The notes: generated by a model not told the origin, from the sequence alone. A stretch of 64,000 nucleotides of DNA from JANNNF01 sp040385825 (GCA_040385825.1 JAZKGQ010000002.1:62001-126000), one strand, 5' to 3'; counted from the first letter of the stretch, positions 23,867 to 32,697 are shown. Program-made: numbers and translations.

Positions 23867-23896
23867 GTCGCGGGCGGGCACAGGGCCGCCCGCGAC
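23867..23896 (+). ncRNA. Stem-loop between pufA and pufL (mRNA stabiliser/attenuator)
   Basis: GTCGCGGGCGG (23867-23877) pairs perfectly with CCGCCCGCGAC (23886-23896) over an 8-nt loop. A comparable hairpin between pufA and pufL in Rhodobacter protects the pufBA segment from 3-prime degradation and gives the high LH1 to reaction-centre ratio. No U-tract follows. The gap from 23853 to 23990 contains no gene. Confidence 0.85.
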
Positions 23897-23990
23897 CATC
23901 GGATCACGTCGGATCAATCGTCAGGGCACGATCCCGCGCACCGGTTTTCCGGCACGCCACAGGGTCGCCTGACCAAGCGGAGAGGGAAGC

Positions 23991-24839
23991 ATGGCACTGC
24001 TCAGCTTCGAGAGAAAATACCGCGTGCCGGGGGGCACGCTGGTTGGCGGGAACCTGTTCGACTTCTGGGTCGGGCCGTTCTACGTCGGCTTCTTTGGCGT
24101 CACGACCTTCTTCTTCGCGGCGCTTGGCACCTTGCTGATCTTCTACGGGGCGTCGCTGCAAGGCATCTGGAACCCGTGGCTGATCTCGATAAATCCGCCG
24201 CCGGTGGACATGGGGCTGGCCTTTGCCCCGCTGGCACAGGGCGGGCTGTGGCAACTGATCACCATTTGCGCGGTCGGCGCCTTTGTCAGCTGGGCGCTGC
24301 GCGAGGTGGAAATCTGCCGCAAGCTTGGCATGGGCTATCATGTGCCCTTCGCCTTTGGCTTTGCCATTCTGGCCTATGTGACGCTGGTGGTCATCCGGCC
24401 GCTGCTGATGGGGGCCTGGGGCTATGCCTTTCCCTATGGCATCTTCAGCCATCTCGATTGGGTCAGCAACACCGGCTACACCTATGGCAACTTTCACTAC
24501 AACCCGGCGCATATGATCGCGGTCAGCTTCTTCTTCACCACCGCGCTTGCCCTGTCGCTGCATGGCGCGCTGATCCTGTCGGCGGCCAACCCCGAAAAGG
24601 GCCGCGAGATGCGCACGCCGGATCATGAGGACACGTTCTTCCGCGATCTGATCGGCTATTCGGTCGGCACGCTGGGCATTCACCGTCTAGGCCTGCTGCT
24701 GGCGCTGAATGCGGCGTTCTGGTCGGCGGTCTGCATCGTGATCTCGGGCACCATCTGGTTCGACCAGTGGGTCGTGTGGTGGGACTGGTGGCTGGAACTG
24801 CCGTGGTGGGCGGGCATCGCAGGAGGCGTCAATGGCTGA
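23991..24839 (+). CDS. pufL: Photosynthetic reaction centre L subunit
   Basis: A 282-aa integral membrane protein with five helices, binding the special pair, accessory pigments and QB. NPAHMIAVSFFFTTALALSLHG and GYSVGTLGIHRLG carry the conserved iron-ligand histidines; the PDHEDTFFRD segment holds the Glu-Asp pair that delivers protons to QB. Length and N terminus (MALLSFERKYRVPGGTL) match Rhodobacter. The stop overlaps pufM by 8 nt. Confidence 0.98.
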   Translation: MALLSFERKYRVPGGTLVGGNLFDFWVGPFYVGFFGVTTFFFAALGTLLIFYGASLQGIWNPWLISINPPPVDMGLAFAPLAQGGLWQLITICAVGAFVSWALREVEICRKLGMGYHVPFAFGFAILAYVTLVVIRPLLMGAWGYAFPYGIFSHLDWVSNTGYTYGNFHYNPAHMIAVSFFFTTALALSLHGALILSAANPEKGREMRTPDHEDTFFRDLIGYSVGTLGIHRLGLLLALNAAFWSAVCIVISGTIWFDQWVVWWDWWLELPWWAGIAGGVNG

Positions 24840-25752
24840 GTATCAGAACATCTTCACCCAGGTTCAGGTCCGTGCGGCCCCTGAAATGGGCATGGTCGAA
24901 AACGTCGATCTGGCCAACCGGACGGGCGGCGCCTCGTTCAGCAACCTGGCGGGCTGGTTTGGCAATGCGCAACTGGGGCCGATCTACCTTGGCACCATGG
25001 GCACCATCTCGCTTGCCGCCGGGGCCACCTGGTTCTTCATGGTGGGGGCGTGGTACTGGGATCAGGCGGGCTATAACCCGGCTGTGTTCCTGCGCGATCT
25101 GTTCTGGTTCTCGCTGGATCCGCCGGCCCCGGAATATGGCCTGTCGATGCCGCCGCTGGCGGAAGGCGGCTATTTCCTGATCGCCTCGTTCTTTCTGCTG
25201 ATCGCGGTCTGTGCCTGGTGGGTGCGCACCTATCTGCGGGCCGAAGCCCTGGGCATGGGCAAGCATGTGTCCTGGGCCTTTGCCAGCGCCATCTGGCTGT
25301 TTCTGGTGCTGGGTCTGATCCGTCCGATCCTGATGGGATCGTGGTCCGAGGCCGTTCCTTACGGCATTTTCAGCCATCTGGACTGGACCAACAACTTCAG
25401 CCTGACCTATGGCAACCTGTTCTACAACCCGTTCCATGCGCTTTCGATTGCCTTCCTCTATGGCTCGGCCCTGCTGTTTGCCATGCATGGCGCAACCATT
25501 CTGGCGGTCAGCCGGTTTGGCGGCGACCGGGAACTGGAACAGATCGTCGACCGCGGCACGGCCTCGGAACGTGCCGCGCTGTTCTGGCGCTGGACCATGG
25601 GGTTCAACGCCACGATGGAAGGCATCCATCGTTGGGCCTGGTGGTTTGCGGTTCTGGTCACGCTGACCGGCGGGATCGGCATTCTGCTGACCGGGACGGT
25701 GGTGGACAACTGGTATGTCTGGGCACAACAGCACGGCTATGCGCCGCAATAA
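24832..25752 (+). CDS. pufM: Photosynthetic reaction centre M subunit
   Basis: A 306-aa five-helix membrane protein pairing with PufL and binding QA. NPFHALSIAFLYGSALLFAMHG carries an iron-ligand His; ELEQIVDRGTASERA includes the Glu that ligates iron; GFNATMEGIHRWAWW includes the second His. The 306-residue length without a C-terminal cytochrome-binding extension fits a strain with pufX and no pufC. Start is inside pufL, with GGAGG ahead of it. Confidence 0.98.
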   Translation: MAEYQNIFTQVQVRAAPEMGMVENVDLANRTGGASFSNLAGWFGNAQLGPIYLGTMGTISLAAGATWFFMVGAWYWDQAGYNPAVFLRDLFWFSLDPPAPEYGLSMPPLAEGGYFLIASFFLLIAVCAWWVRTYLRAEALGMGKHVSWAFASAIWLFLVLGLIRPILMGSWSEAVPYGIFSHLDWTNNFSLTYGNLFYNPFHALSIAFLYGSALLFAMHGATILAVSRFGGDRELEQIVDRGTASERAALFWRWTMGFNATMEGIHRWAWWFAVLVTLTGGIGILLTGTVVDNWYVWAQQHGYAPQ

Positions 25753-25764
25753 GGGGAAAGCACG

Positions 25765-25986
25765 ATGTCCGATAAATACTATGACGAAAGCCGGGCCACC
25801 AATCTGACGTTTTGGGTCACGGGGCAGATGCTGAAAGGCGCAGGCTGTGCGGCGGCGTTCCTGCTGACTGTGGGGGTCGTGTTGTGGGCGATCTGGGGCG
25901 TCGGGCTGCTGCTGCCTGCCGAAAGCAAACAGGCCCCGTCGCCCTATGGCGCGCTGGCCCAGCCCCTGGTCCCGGCCTTCGCGTGA
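25765..25986 (+). CDS. pufX: PufX, LH1-reaction centre organiser
   Basis: A 73-aa single-span protein (helix about residues 27-51) that opens the LH1 ring for quinone exchange and governs core-complex dimerisation in Rhodobacter. N terminus MSDKYYDESRATNLTFWVTG and the Gly-rich helix agree with PufX, a protein restricted to the Rhodobacter group, which makes it the best taxonomic marker here. It follows pufM by 12 nt. An intrinsic terminator lies between it and dxs. Confidence 0.93.
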   Translation: MSDKYYDESRATNLTFWVTGQMLKGAGCAAAFLLTVGVVLWAIWGVGLLLPAESKQAPSPYGALAQPLVPAFA

Positions 25987-26102
25987 CGGGCAGGGGGCGG
26001 CCATCGCCCCTGCCTTGGCGGTCAAGAATTCAGGCCGACGCCGGCCTTGAATCCGGGATCTACCCTGTCCCGGTTCCCTTCCTGTTGGCGACAGGCCCCT
26101 TC

Positions 26103-26139
26103 GTGCCGTGCGGGCCAGCCCGCCACGGCACGATTTTTT
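26103..26139 (+). terminator. Intrinsic terminator at the end of the puf operon
   Basis: CGTGCCGTGCGGG and CCCGCCACGGCACG form a 13-bp stem with a one-base bulge and a CAG-containing loop, followed by ATTTTTTG (T run 26134-26139). It ends only a few nucleotides before the dxs ribosome site (GGAGG at 26145), so transcription of dxs must come from incomplete termination or from a promoter in the 25987-26102 spacer. Confidence 0.85.
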
Positions 26140-26155
26140 GCCCCGGAGGTTGATG

Positions 26156-28084
26156 ATGTCGAAGTTTCCCACCCTGGACCGTGTGGCCAGCCCTGCCGAT
26201 CTGAAGGCGCTGAGCGATGCCGAACTTGGGCTTCTGGCGGGCGAATTGCGGCGCGAGACAATAGAGGTGGTCAGCCAGACCGGCGGGCATCTGGGGTCAT
26301 CCCTGGGTGTGGTCGAACTGACGGTTGCCCTGCATGCCGTGTTCAACACGCCGCTGGACAAGCTGATCTGGGATGTGGGCCACCAGTGCTATCCGCACAA
26401 AATATTGACCGGGCGGCGGGACCGGATGCTGACCCTGCGGTCCGAGGGCGGCTTGTCGGGCTTCACCAAGCGCAGCGAAAGCGATTACGACCCGTTCGGG
26501 GCTGCGCATTCGTCCACCTCGATTTCCGCTGCCCTGGGCTTTGCCGTGGGGCGGGACATGGGCATGCCGGTGGGCGATACCATTGCGGTCATTGGCGACG
26601 GGGCGATCACGGCGGGCATGGCCTATGAGGCGATGAACCACGCAGGCCACCTGAAAAAGCGGATGTTCGTCATCCTGAACGACAATGACATGTCGATTGC
26701 GCCGCCTGTGGGGGCCATGTCCACCTACCTGAACACCATTGCCAGCAAAGGCCCGTTTGCGGCGCTGAAGGCGGTGGCTGACGGGTTCGAGTCCGCCTTG
26801 CCCGGCCCGGTACGCGATGGCGCGCGCCGGGCGCGGGCGCTGGTCACGGGCATGCCGGGCGGCGGCACCTTGTTCGAGCAATTCGGGTTCAGCTATATCG
26901 GCCCCATCGACGGCCACGACATGGCGCAACTGCTGGCCACCCTGCGGGCAGCGCGGGCGCGGGCTGTGGGGCCGGTGCTGATCCATTGTGTCACCGTCAA
27001 GGGCAAGGGCTACGCCCCCGCCGAAGGGGCCGATGACAAATACCACGGGGTGGCGAAATTCGACGTGGCGACGGGCGCGCAGGTCAAGGGCAAGTCCAAC
27101 GCGCCCAGCTATACGGCGGTGTTCGGCGAAACCCTGACCGCCGAGGCCGCGCGTGACCCGCGCATCGTGGCGATCACCGCCGCCATGCCGGGGGGAACGG
27201 GGCTGGACATCATGCAGAAACGCTTTGCGGGGCGGGTGTTTGATGTAGGCATTGCCGAACAGCATGGCGTGACCTTTGCCGCCGGGCTGGCCGCAGCGGG
27301 GATGAAGCCGTTCTGCGCGATCTATTCCAGTTTCCTGCAACGCGGCTATGACCAGATCGTGCATGACGTGGCGCTGCAAAAGCTGCCCGTCCGCTTTGCC
27401 ATCGACCGGGCGGGGCTGGTCGGGCAGGACGGGGCGACCCATGCGGGGGCGTTTGACGTAGGCTTTCTGTCGAACCTGCCGGGGTTCACCGTGATGGCGG
27501 CGGGGGATGAGGCCGACCTTGTGCACATGATCGCAACGGCGGTGGCGCATGACGAAGGCCCGATCGCCTTCCGATATCCGCGCGGTGAAGGGGTGGGGGT
27601 GGACATGCCGCTGCGGGGCGTGCCGCTGGAGATCGGCAAGGGAAGGGTGATGCGGCAGGGCAGCGATGTGGCGATCCTGTCCTTTGGCGCGCATCTGGCG
27701 CAGGCGCTGGCCGCAGCCGAGCTGCTGGAGGCCGCAGGCATCCGCGCCACGGTGGCCGACGCGCGCTTTGCCAAACCGCTGGACACCGGGCTGATCGATC
27801 AGTTGCTGGCGCATCACCCCGCGCTGATCACGGTGGAACAGGGGGCCATGGGCGGCTTTGGCGCGCAGGTGTTGCAGTACCTTGCCAATTCGGGCGGGCT
27901 GGACCGGGGCAGGGCGGTGCGCACCATGACCTTGCCCGACATTTTCATCGATCAGGCCAGCCCGGCGGCGATGTATGCGCAGGCCGGACTGCGCGCGCAG
28001 GACATTGCGGCACTGGCGCAGCGCATCGTGCAAGGCACCCAGGCTGCGGCACCCCGGTTGCCGGCAAAGCCCCGTCTGGTCTGA
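26156..28084 (+). CDS. dxs: 1-deoxy-D-xylulose-5-phosphate synthase
   Basis: A 642-aa thiamine-diphosphate enzyme that condenses pyruvate and glyceraldehyde 3-phosphate, committing carbon to the MEP isoprenoid pathway. Conserved blocks WDVGHQCYPHKILTGRRD, the ThDP motif GDGAITAGMAYEAMN and DRAGLVGQDGATHAG are all present. I chose the second of two adjacent ATGs (26156) for its 6-nt distance from GGAGG; 26153 is possible, and the GTG-initiated extension to 26108 runs through the terminator. Its place after puf is typical in Rhodobacter and ties precursor supply to photosynthesis. Confidence 0.96.
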   Translation: MSKFPTLDRVASPADLKALSDAELGLLAGELRRETIEVVSQTGGHLGSSLGVVELTVALHAVFNTPLDKLIWDVGHQCYPHKILTGRRDRMLTLRSEGGLSGFTKRSESDYDPFGAAHSSTSISAALGFAVGRDMGMPVGDTIAVIGDGAITAGMAYEAMNHAGHLKKRMFVILNDNDMSIAPPVGAMSTYLNTIASKGPFAALKAVADGFESALPGPVRDGARRARALVTGMPGGGTLFEQFGFSYIGPIDGHDMAQLLATLRAARARAVGPVLIHCVTVKGKGYAPAEGADDKYHGVAKFDVATGAQVKGKSNAPSYTAVFGETLTAEAARDPRIVAITAAMPGGTGLDIMQKRFAGRVFDVGIAEQHGVTFAAGLAAAGMKPFCAIYSSFLQRGYDQIVHDVALQKLPVRFAIDRAGLVGQDGATHAGAFDVGFLSNLPGFTVMAAGDEADLVHMIATAVAHDEGPIAFRYPRGEGVGVDMPLRGVPLEIGKGRVMRQGSDVAILSFGAHLAQALAAAELLEAAGIRATVADARFAKPLDTGLIDQLLAHHPALITVEQGAMGGFGAQVLQYLANSGGLDRGRAVRTMTLPDIFIDQASPAAMYAQAGLRAQDIAALAQRIVQGTQAAAPRLPAKPRLV

Positions 28085-28228
28085 GCTTTGCCTAAAGTCG
28101 GGGCATTTGCACAACGGCTTGCCGGAAAAGTGCAGGCTGTGGTCAGACTTGGCTTGCATGGGGCGTTGCTCCGTCCAATGTTCTGTGGCAAGACCGCTTC
28201 AGCAGAAATCTAGACCGATGAGTTCAGA

Positions 28229-28882
28229 ATGAGCGAATTCTCCTCCCGGCGCGTGGTGATGGTGGACACGCAGGTCCGCCCGTCGGACGTGACCAAGTTT
28301 CCGATCATCGAAGCGATGCTTGCCGTCCCGCGTGAGGTCTATGTGCCCCGCGCCATGGCCGAGGCCGCCTATCTGGGCGACAATGTGGTGATCGCCCCCG
28401 GTCGGGTGGTGCTGGAACCGCGCACGCTGGCCAAGCTGCTGGACGCGCTGGATATTCAACCCTCCGAGATGGTGCTGGATCTGGGCTGCGGGCTTGGCTA
28501 TTCGGCGGCGGTCATTGCCCGTCTGGCAGAGGCTGTGGTCGCGGTCGAGGAAGACGAAGCCCTGGCCGCCGATGCGCTGCGCACTCTGTCGGTCGAAGGG
28601 GTGGACAATGCCGCCGTGATCGTCGGTCCGCTGACCGCAGGATCGGCCAGGCACGGACCGTTTGACGTGATCACCATTCAGGGCGGAGTTGAAGCCGTGC
28701 CCGCCGCCATTCTGGCACAGTTGAAGGAAGGCGGGCGCATCGCGGCCGTGTTCATGGAAGGCGCGCTTGGCGTGGCCCGGATCGGTTACAAGGTGGATGG
28801 GGTGATGTCCTGGCGCTTTGCGTTCAACGCGGCGGCCCCGGTGCTGGCCGGATTTACCGCCACGCGTGGATTTGTTTTGTAG
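28229..28882 (+). CDS. pcm: Protein-L-isoaspartate O-methyltransferase family protein
   Basis: A 217-aa SAM-dependent methyltransferase of the PIMT fold. The SAM motif is VLDLGCGLGYSAAVIARL and the post-motif acidic residue lies in AVVAVEEDEAL; the N-terminal TQVRPSDVTKFPIIEAMLAVPREVYVP agrees with the alphaproteobacterial subgroup. It probably repairs isoaspartyl residues in damaged proteins. No strong ribosome site precedes ATG 28229. In related genomes it sits beside tolC and a PopZ-like gene, as here. The 144-nt gap from dxs contains nothing recognisable. Confidence 0.88.
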   Translation: MSEFSSRRVVMVDTQVRPSDVTKFPIIEAMLAVPREVYVPRAMAEAAYLGDNVVIAPGRVVLEPRTLAKLLDALDIQPSEMVLDLGCGLGYSAAVIARLAEAVVAVEEDEALAADALRTLSVEGVDNAAVIVGPLTAGSARHGPFDVITIQGGVEAVPAAILAQLKEGGRIAAVFMEGALGVARIGYKVDGVMSWRFAFNAAAPVLAGFTATRGFVL

Positions 28883-28966
28883 GGCCGTTTGGCCAAAGAC
28901 GCGGTCGGCGAAACCGGCCCGGTCACAGCGTATAACCGTTGTGGCACCCCAAAATGAGGCGATACG

Positions 28967-30361
28967 ATGCGGAACTGGCTTAAAGCGGCGATTGTTGTGG
29001 CGGCAGGTGTCCTGCCTGTGGCGGCGCAGGCGGAAACCCTGGCCGATGCGCTGATTGCGGGATACCGCAATTCCAACCTGCTCGAACGCAATCAGGCGCT
29101 GTTGCGCGCGGCAGATGAAGATGTGGCGATTGCGGTGTCGCAACTGCGGCCGCTGGTTTCCTACACCGCGCGGACCGGGCTGACGAAATCCAAGCTGCTG
29201 CCGCAGGGCGTGGTGACCAGCGAGGCGCTTTCGGCCAGTCTGACCCTGTCGGCCGATCTGGTGCTGTTCAACTTTGGCCAGACCCGGATGGGGGTCGAGG
29301 TGGCCAAGGAATCCGTGCTGGCGACCCGTCAGGAACTGGTATCGCAAGAACAGCAGGTGCTGTTCGATGTGGTCAGCGCCTATGCCGAAATCCTGCTGCA
29401 ACAGCAGATCGTGGCGCTGCGCCAATCCAACGTGCGGCTGATCACCCAGGAACTGCGCGCCGCCAATGACCGGTTCGAGGTCGGCGAGATCACCCGGACC
29501 GACGTGGCCATCGCCGAAGCGGCCCTTGCCGGGTCGCGCGCCAATCTGGCCGCCGCCGAAGGCGATCTTCTGGTCGCGCGCGAGGCCTACAAACTGGCCG
29601 TCGGCAGCTATCCGGGCCGTCTGGCCCCGTTGCCGCCGTCGCCCCGCATCGGCAAGTCGCTGGACGAAGCGCTGGCCGTGGCGCTGCGCACCCATCCGTC
29701 GATCCGTCAGGGCCAGCACCTGGTCAAGGTTGCCGATCTTCAGGTCGAAATCAGCAAGGCCGCGATGAAGCCCAGCTTTGGTCTTGGCGCCGAACTGGAT
29801 GTGTCAGGCCGGGATTCGGCCTTCGGGTCGGCCCCGAACGATACTGTGACCGGCACGCTTGGGCTGAGCATGACGCAGACCATCTATGGCGGCGGGCGGT
29901 TGTCGGCGGTCTATCGCCGCGCCCTGGCCAGCAAGGAGGCGCAGCGCGCCGGCCTGCATCAGACCATGGCCGTGGTGTCGCAGAACCTTGGCAATGCCTG
30001 GGCGGGGCTTGGGGTCTTCGTGGCCTCGATCGATGCCACCGAACGCCAGATCCGCGCGGCGCAGACTGCGTTCGACGGGGTCAAGGAAGAAGCCACCCTT
30101 GGCGCGCGCACCACGCTGGACGTGCTGGATGCCGAACAGGAACTGCTGGATGCCCGCGCCACCCGGTTGCAGGCCGAGGCCAGCCGCTATGTCGCCGTCT
30201 ATCAGATTCTGGGGGCCATGGGGCTGCTGACGGCAGAGCATCTGCAACTGGGCATCCCGACCTATGATCCGGCCGGCTATTACAACGCCGTCAAGAATGC
30301 CCCGGCAACCTCGGCGCAGGGCAAGCGGCTGGACAGGATCCTGGAAAAGATCGGCAACTAG
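28967..30361 (+). CDS. tolC: TolC family outer-membrane efflux/secretion channel
   Basis: A 464-aa outer-membrane protein with a signal peptide (cleavage after VAAQA, near residue 22) and two repeated TolC/OEP domains rich in Ala, Gln and Leu coiled-coil heptads. Family pieces include QQQIVALRQSNVRLI, RFEVGEITRTDVAIAEAAL and ARTTLDVLDAEQELL. It forms the trimeric channel used by type I secretion and RND/MFS efflux. The start has GAGG 8 nt upstream. Its specific inner-membrane partners are not encoded next to it. Confidence 0.92.
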   Translation: MRNWLKAAIVVAAGVLPVAAQAETLADALIAGYRNSNLLERNQALLRAADEDVAIAVSQLRPLVSYTARTGLTKSKLLPQGVVTSEALSASLTLSADLVLFNFGQTRMGVEVAKESVLATRQELVSQEQQVLFDVVSAYAEILLQQQIVALRQSNVRLITQELRAANDRFEVGEITRTDVAIAEAALAGSRANLAAAEGDLLVAREAYKLAVGSYPGRLAPLPPSPRIGKSLDEALAVALRTHPSIRQGQHLVKVADLQVEISKAAMKPSFGLGAELDVSGRDSAFGSAPNDTVTGTLGLSMTQTIYGGGRLSAVYRRALASKEAQRAGLHQTMAVVSQNLGNAWAGLGVFVASIDATERQIRAAQTAFDGVKEEATLGARTTLDVLDAEQELLDARATRLQAEASRYVAVYQILGAMGLLTAEHLQLGIPTYDPAGYYNAVKNAPATSAQGKRLDRILEKIGN

Positions 30362-30429
30362 GCCCGGATCCGGCCATTCGTTAACGGCGCTTGCGTCCTT
30401 TTCTTGTGTAAAGGGCGGGGGCAGCTTAG

Positions 30430-30448
30430 AGTGTTGAACAACAACACT
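30430..30448. promoter_or_regulatory. Inverted repeat upstream of the PopZ-like gene
   Basis: AGTGTTG-5 nt-CAACACT is a perfect 7-bp inverted repeat 75 nt before the PopZ-like start, in an otherwise gene-free 161-nt spacer. It could be an operator or a short hairpin after tolC; there is no U-tract. Confidence 0.5.
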
Positions 30449-30522
30449 GGGGAACAGGTGGATCTGGGCGACAGGCAAGGCTGCGCAACAGGTAACACCG
30501 GGCAGGCTGGGGCAGGGCGTCG

Positions 30523-31434
30523 ATGTCGGAACCGATGAGCAACCATGAGATCGAAGATGTGCTGTCGTCGATACGGCGGCTGGTGTCCGAAGATCTGCGC
30601 CCCGCCGTTCCGCGCCCGGCGGCGGCGGTTGTCGACAGCAAGCTGATCCTGACGCCCGCGCTGCGGGTTGTCGCGGCGGAACCGGTGCCAGACCTGCCGC
30701 TTGCCCCCCTGACCCGCGATGGTTTTGAAATCCTTTCCGGCCCGCGGCTGGCTGTGGTCGATCCGGCCCCGCCTGAACCGGCCCCCCTTGACGCTGCCCC
30801 CGATGCTGGCCCGGACTTGGCGCTGACCGGTTTTGGCCAGTGGCAAGGCACCGAGGAGGAGGCCGAGGCCGCCCCGGACGCCGTCGACTGGGAAGGGGAT
30901 ATCTGGGGCGCGGGGCCTGACATGACCCCGGCCCTGTCCGATGATCTGACCGAGGCCGCACAGGGCCTGGCCCTGCCCGCAGATGGTGCCAGCCCCCTCG
31001 CGGACGAGGCTCCGATGTGGTCTGACGCCTCTGACCAGACCCCGGTCTGGGATGAGGCCCCCCCCGACGCCTGGGTTGCCGAAGAACCGATCCCCTTTGT
31101 CGCCCACCCGCGCAAACCCGCCCCCGCCCCCGCCAACCCGCTGGCACAGGCCTGGGCAGACCGGGCCGAGGCTGCGGTGCGCGCCGAATTGCAAGAGGCA
31201 ACCGAGGCAAAGCTGGCCGAAGCCAAAGCGCCCGACATGGCCGAAGGCCTGTTTGCTGCCGATCCTGCCGGGCTGGACGCGCTGCCGTTTGATGAAGAAA
31301 CCCTGCGCGAAATCGTGCGCGACATCATCCGCGAAGAACTTGCAGGCACCCTGGGCGAACGCATCACCCGCAATGTGCGCAAACTGGTGCGGGTCGAAAT
31401 CAACCGCGCCCTGGCCACCCGCAGCGTTGAATAG
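30523..31434 (+). CDS. PopZ-like polar organising protein (DUF2497 type)
   Basis: A 303-aa protein with the architecture of PopZ: a short N-terminal helix (HEIEDVLSSIRRLVSEDLRP, about residues 6-25), a long disordered middle rich in Pro, Ala, Asp and Glu, and a C-terminal helical part (ETLREIVRDIIREELAG ... NVRKLVRVEINRALA). In Caulobacter PopZ self-assembles at the cell pole and anchors the ParB-bound origin. Similarity here rests on motif pattern and gene neighbourhood (pcm-tolC-popZ is common in alphaproteobacteria), not on alignment. A strong terminator follows. Confidence 0.7.
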   Translation: MSEPMSNHEIEDVLSSIRRLVSEDLRPAVPRPAAAVVDSKLILTPALRVVAAEPVPDLPLAPLTRDGFEILSGPRLAVVDPAPPEPAPLDAAPDAGPDLALTGFGQWQGTEEEAEAAPDAVDWEGDIWGAGPDMTPALSDDLTEAAQGLALPADGASPLADEAPMWSDASDQTPVWDEAPPDAWVAEEPIPFVAHPRKPAPAPANPLAQAWADRAEAAVRAELQEATEAKLAEAKAPDMAEGLFAADPAGLDALPFDEETLREIVRDIIREELAGTLGERITRNVRKLVRVEINRALATRSVE

Positions 31435-31482
31435 CGGCAGACAAGGACGGGCTTTCAGGCCGGCTACAGGGCTTCAAATGCA

Positions 31483-31515
31483 AAACGCGCCCCGGATGGG
31501 CGCGTTTCTATTTTT
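31483..31515. terminator. Strong intrinsic terminator after the PopZ-like gene
   Basis: AAACGCGCCC (31483-31492) pairs perfectly with GGGCGCGTTT (31498-31507), loop of five, followed by CTATTTTT. It lies between convergent genes and, because of the A-run on the other strand, may also stop transcription from the minus-strand gene at 31534. Confidence 0.92.
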
Positions 31516-31533
31516 CGGGGGGCGTGACCCTGA

Positions 31534-31860
31534 TCAGGCGGCTTCGGCCTGATCAGCCTCAAGCGCATGGCGGCGTTCGGATTCTTCGCGCGACAGCGCA
31601 ACCGAAGTGCGCACGCCCTTGGAGACGAAATCCATCAAACCCTTGACCACCCGCTCGTTCGGGTCGATCCCGGCGCAGGACAGCACTTCCCGCCCGTCGC
31701 GCGACCGTGCCCAACGGGCAATCTGTTCCGGCCCGTTGCCGTATTTCTTGTCATCTGCAATTGCGTCGTCAAGTGCGGCAAGCACGACGGCAGCAAACAG
31801 TTTGCGGGCGCGTTGCCCCTGTTCATAGTTGAACGCAGTTCCATCAACGAAATCGGCCAC
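31534..31860 (-). CDS. Conserved small protein of Rhodobacterales, function unknown (probably DUF6280)
   Basis: A 108-aa soluble protein. I recall near-identical proteins across Rhodobacterales, annotated DUF6280, but no function. The sequence is mostly helical with an Arg/Glu-rich core (EQIARWARSRDGREVLSCAG) and one Cys. It has no signal peptide or transmembrane segment. It diverges from efp across a 214-nt spacer. The C-terminal tail ends in Glu/Ala. Strong conservation from memory suggests a housekeeping role. Confidence 0.7.
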   Translation of the reverse strand: MADFVDGTAFNYEQGQRARKLFAAVVLAALDDAIADDKKYGNGPEQIARWARSRDGREVLSCAGIDPNERVVKGLMDFVSKGVRTSVALSREESERRHALEADQAEAA

Positions 31861-32074
31861 TTCGTCGTCCTCTTTCTTGCTCTTGTCATTCTGATCTTGC
31901 GGGAATATGGCGATTTGACGACGATTCGGTATTTCCCTTTTGGAATGACTGCTATGCGTTTATTGCATGGCTCGCAAAGGGCACTACTGTATCTAGTCGG
32001 CTTGCCAGCCGCTCACCTGCAATATATAGGGGCTGCACATGAATTTTGCAACCTTTTGATAAGGTTTTGTCACA
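31861..32074. promoter_or_regulatory. Divergent promoter region between the DUF6280-type gene and efp
   Basis: This 214-nt spacer is much more AT-rich than the coding sequences around it, especially 31920-32070, and must carry the promoters of both genes. No clear operator, riboswitch or small gene is visible. Confidence 0.5.
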
Positions 32075-32638
32075 ATGGCAAAGATAAACGGCAACGAGAT
32101 CAAACCGGGCTTCGTTCTGGACCATGACGCGGGCCTCTGGGCGGCGGTCAAGGTAAACCACGTCAAGCCCGGCAAGGGCGGGGCTTTCGCGCAGGTTGAA
32201 CTGAAGAACCTTCGCGACGGGCGCAAGTTGAACGAACGGTTCCGGTCGGAAGACAAGGTGGAGCGGGTCGAGCTGGAGAACAAGGACCAGCAGTTTCTCT
32301 ATGAAACCGATGGGCGGCTTGTGTTCATGGATTCAGAGACTTACGAGCAGACCGAGATCGACGCCGACCTGTTGGGCGACCGTCGGGCCTTTTTGCAGGA
32401 CGGCATGACCGCAACCGTGCAGTATTACGGCGAAGAGCCGCTGAACGTGACCATTCCGCAGAAAGTGACCTGCCGCGTGGTGGAAACCGAACCCGTGCAG
32501 AACGGCCAGACGGCGTCCAAGTCCTACAAGCCTGCGGTGCTGGACAATGGCGTGCGCATCATGGTGCCGCCGTTCATCAACTCGGATGAAATGATCATCG
32601 TTCACACCGAGTTGATGGAATATTCCGAACGGGCCTGA
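32075..32638 (+). CDS. efp: Translation elongation factor P
   Basis: A 187-aa three-domain factor that binds between the P and E sites and relieves ribosome stalling at polyproline. Domain I carries the loop HVKPGKGGAF with Lys34, the residue modified by EpmA-type enzymes in many bacteria; domain III ends with NSDEMIIVHTELMEYSERA. An AAGG lies 11 nt before the ATG. Monocistronic, ended by a short hairpin terminator shared with the convergent ygfZ. Confidence 0.97.
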   Translation: MAKINGNEIKPGFVLDHDAGLWAAVKVNHVKPGKGGAFAQVELKNLRDGRKLNERFRSEDKVERVELENKDQQFLYETDGRLVFMDSETYEQTEIDADLLGDRRAFLQDGMTATVQYYGEEPLNVTIPQKVTCRVVETEPVQNGQTASKSYKPAVLDNGVRIMVPPFINSDEMIIVHTELMEYSERA

Positions 32639-32673
32639 GGGCCGCTCCTGATCGTTGCCCCTGATCCTTACAA

Positions 32674-32697
32674 AAGCCGCCGCAGGGCGGCCTTTGT
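32674..32697. terminator. Convergent terminator efp/ygfZ
   Basis: AAAAGCCGCC-gcag-GGCGGCCTTT forms a 6-bp GC stem with A and T flanks, suited to stop both efp (+) and ygfZ (-). Confidence 0.75.

Noticed and set aside
31567..32127. Plus-strand frame across the DUF6280-type gene and efp promoter
   Set aside because: It is antisense to a conserved protein and overlaps the efp start; no ribosome site.
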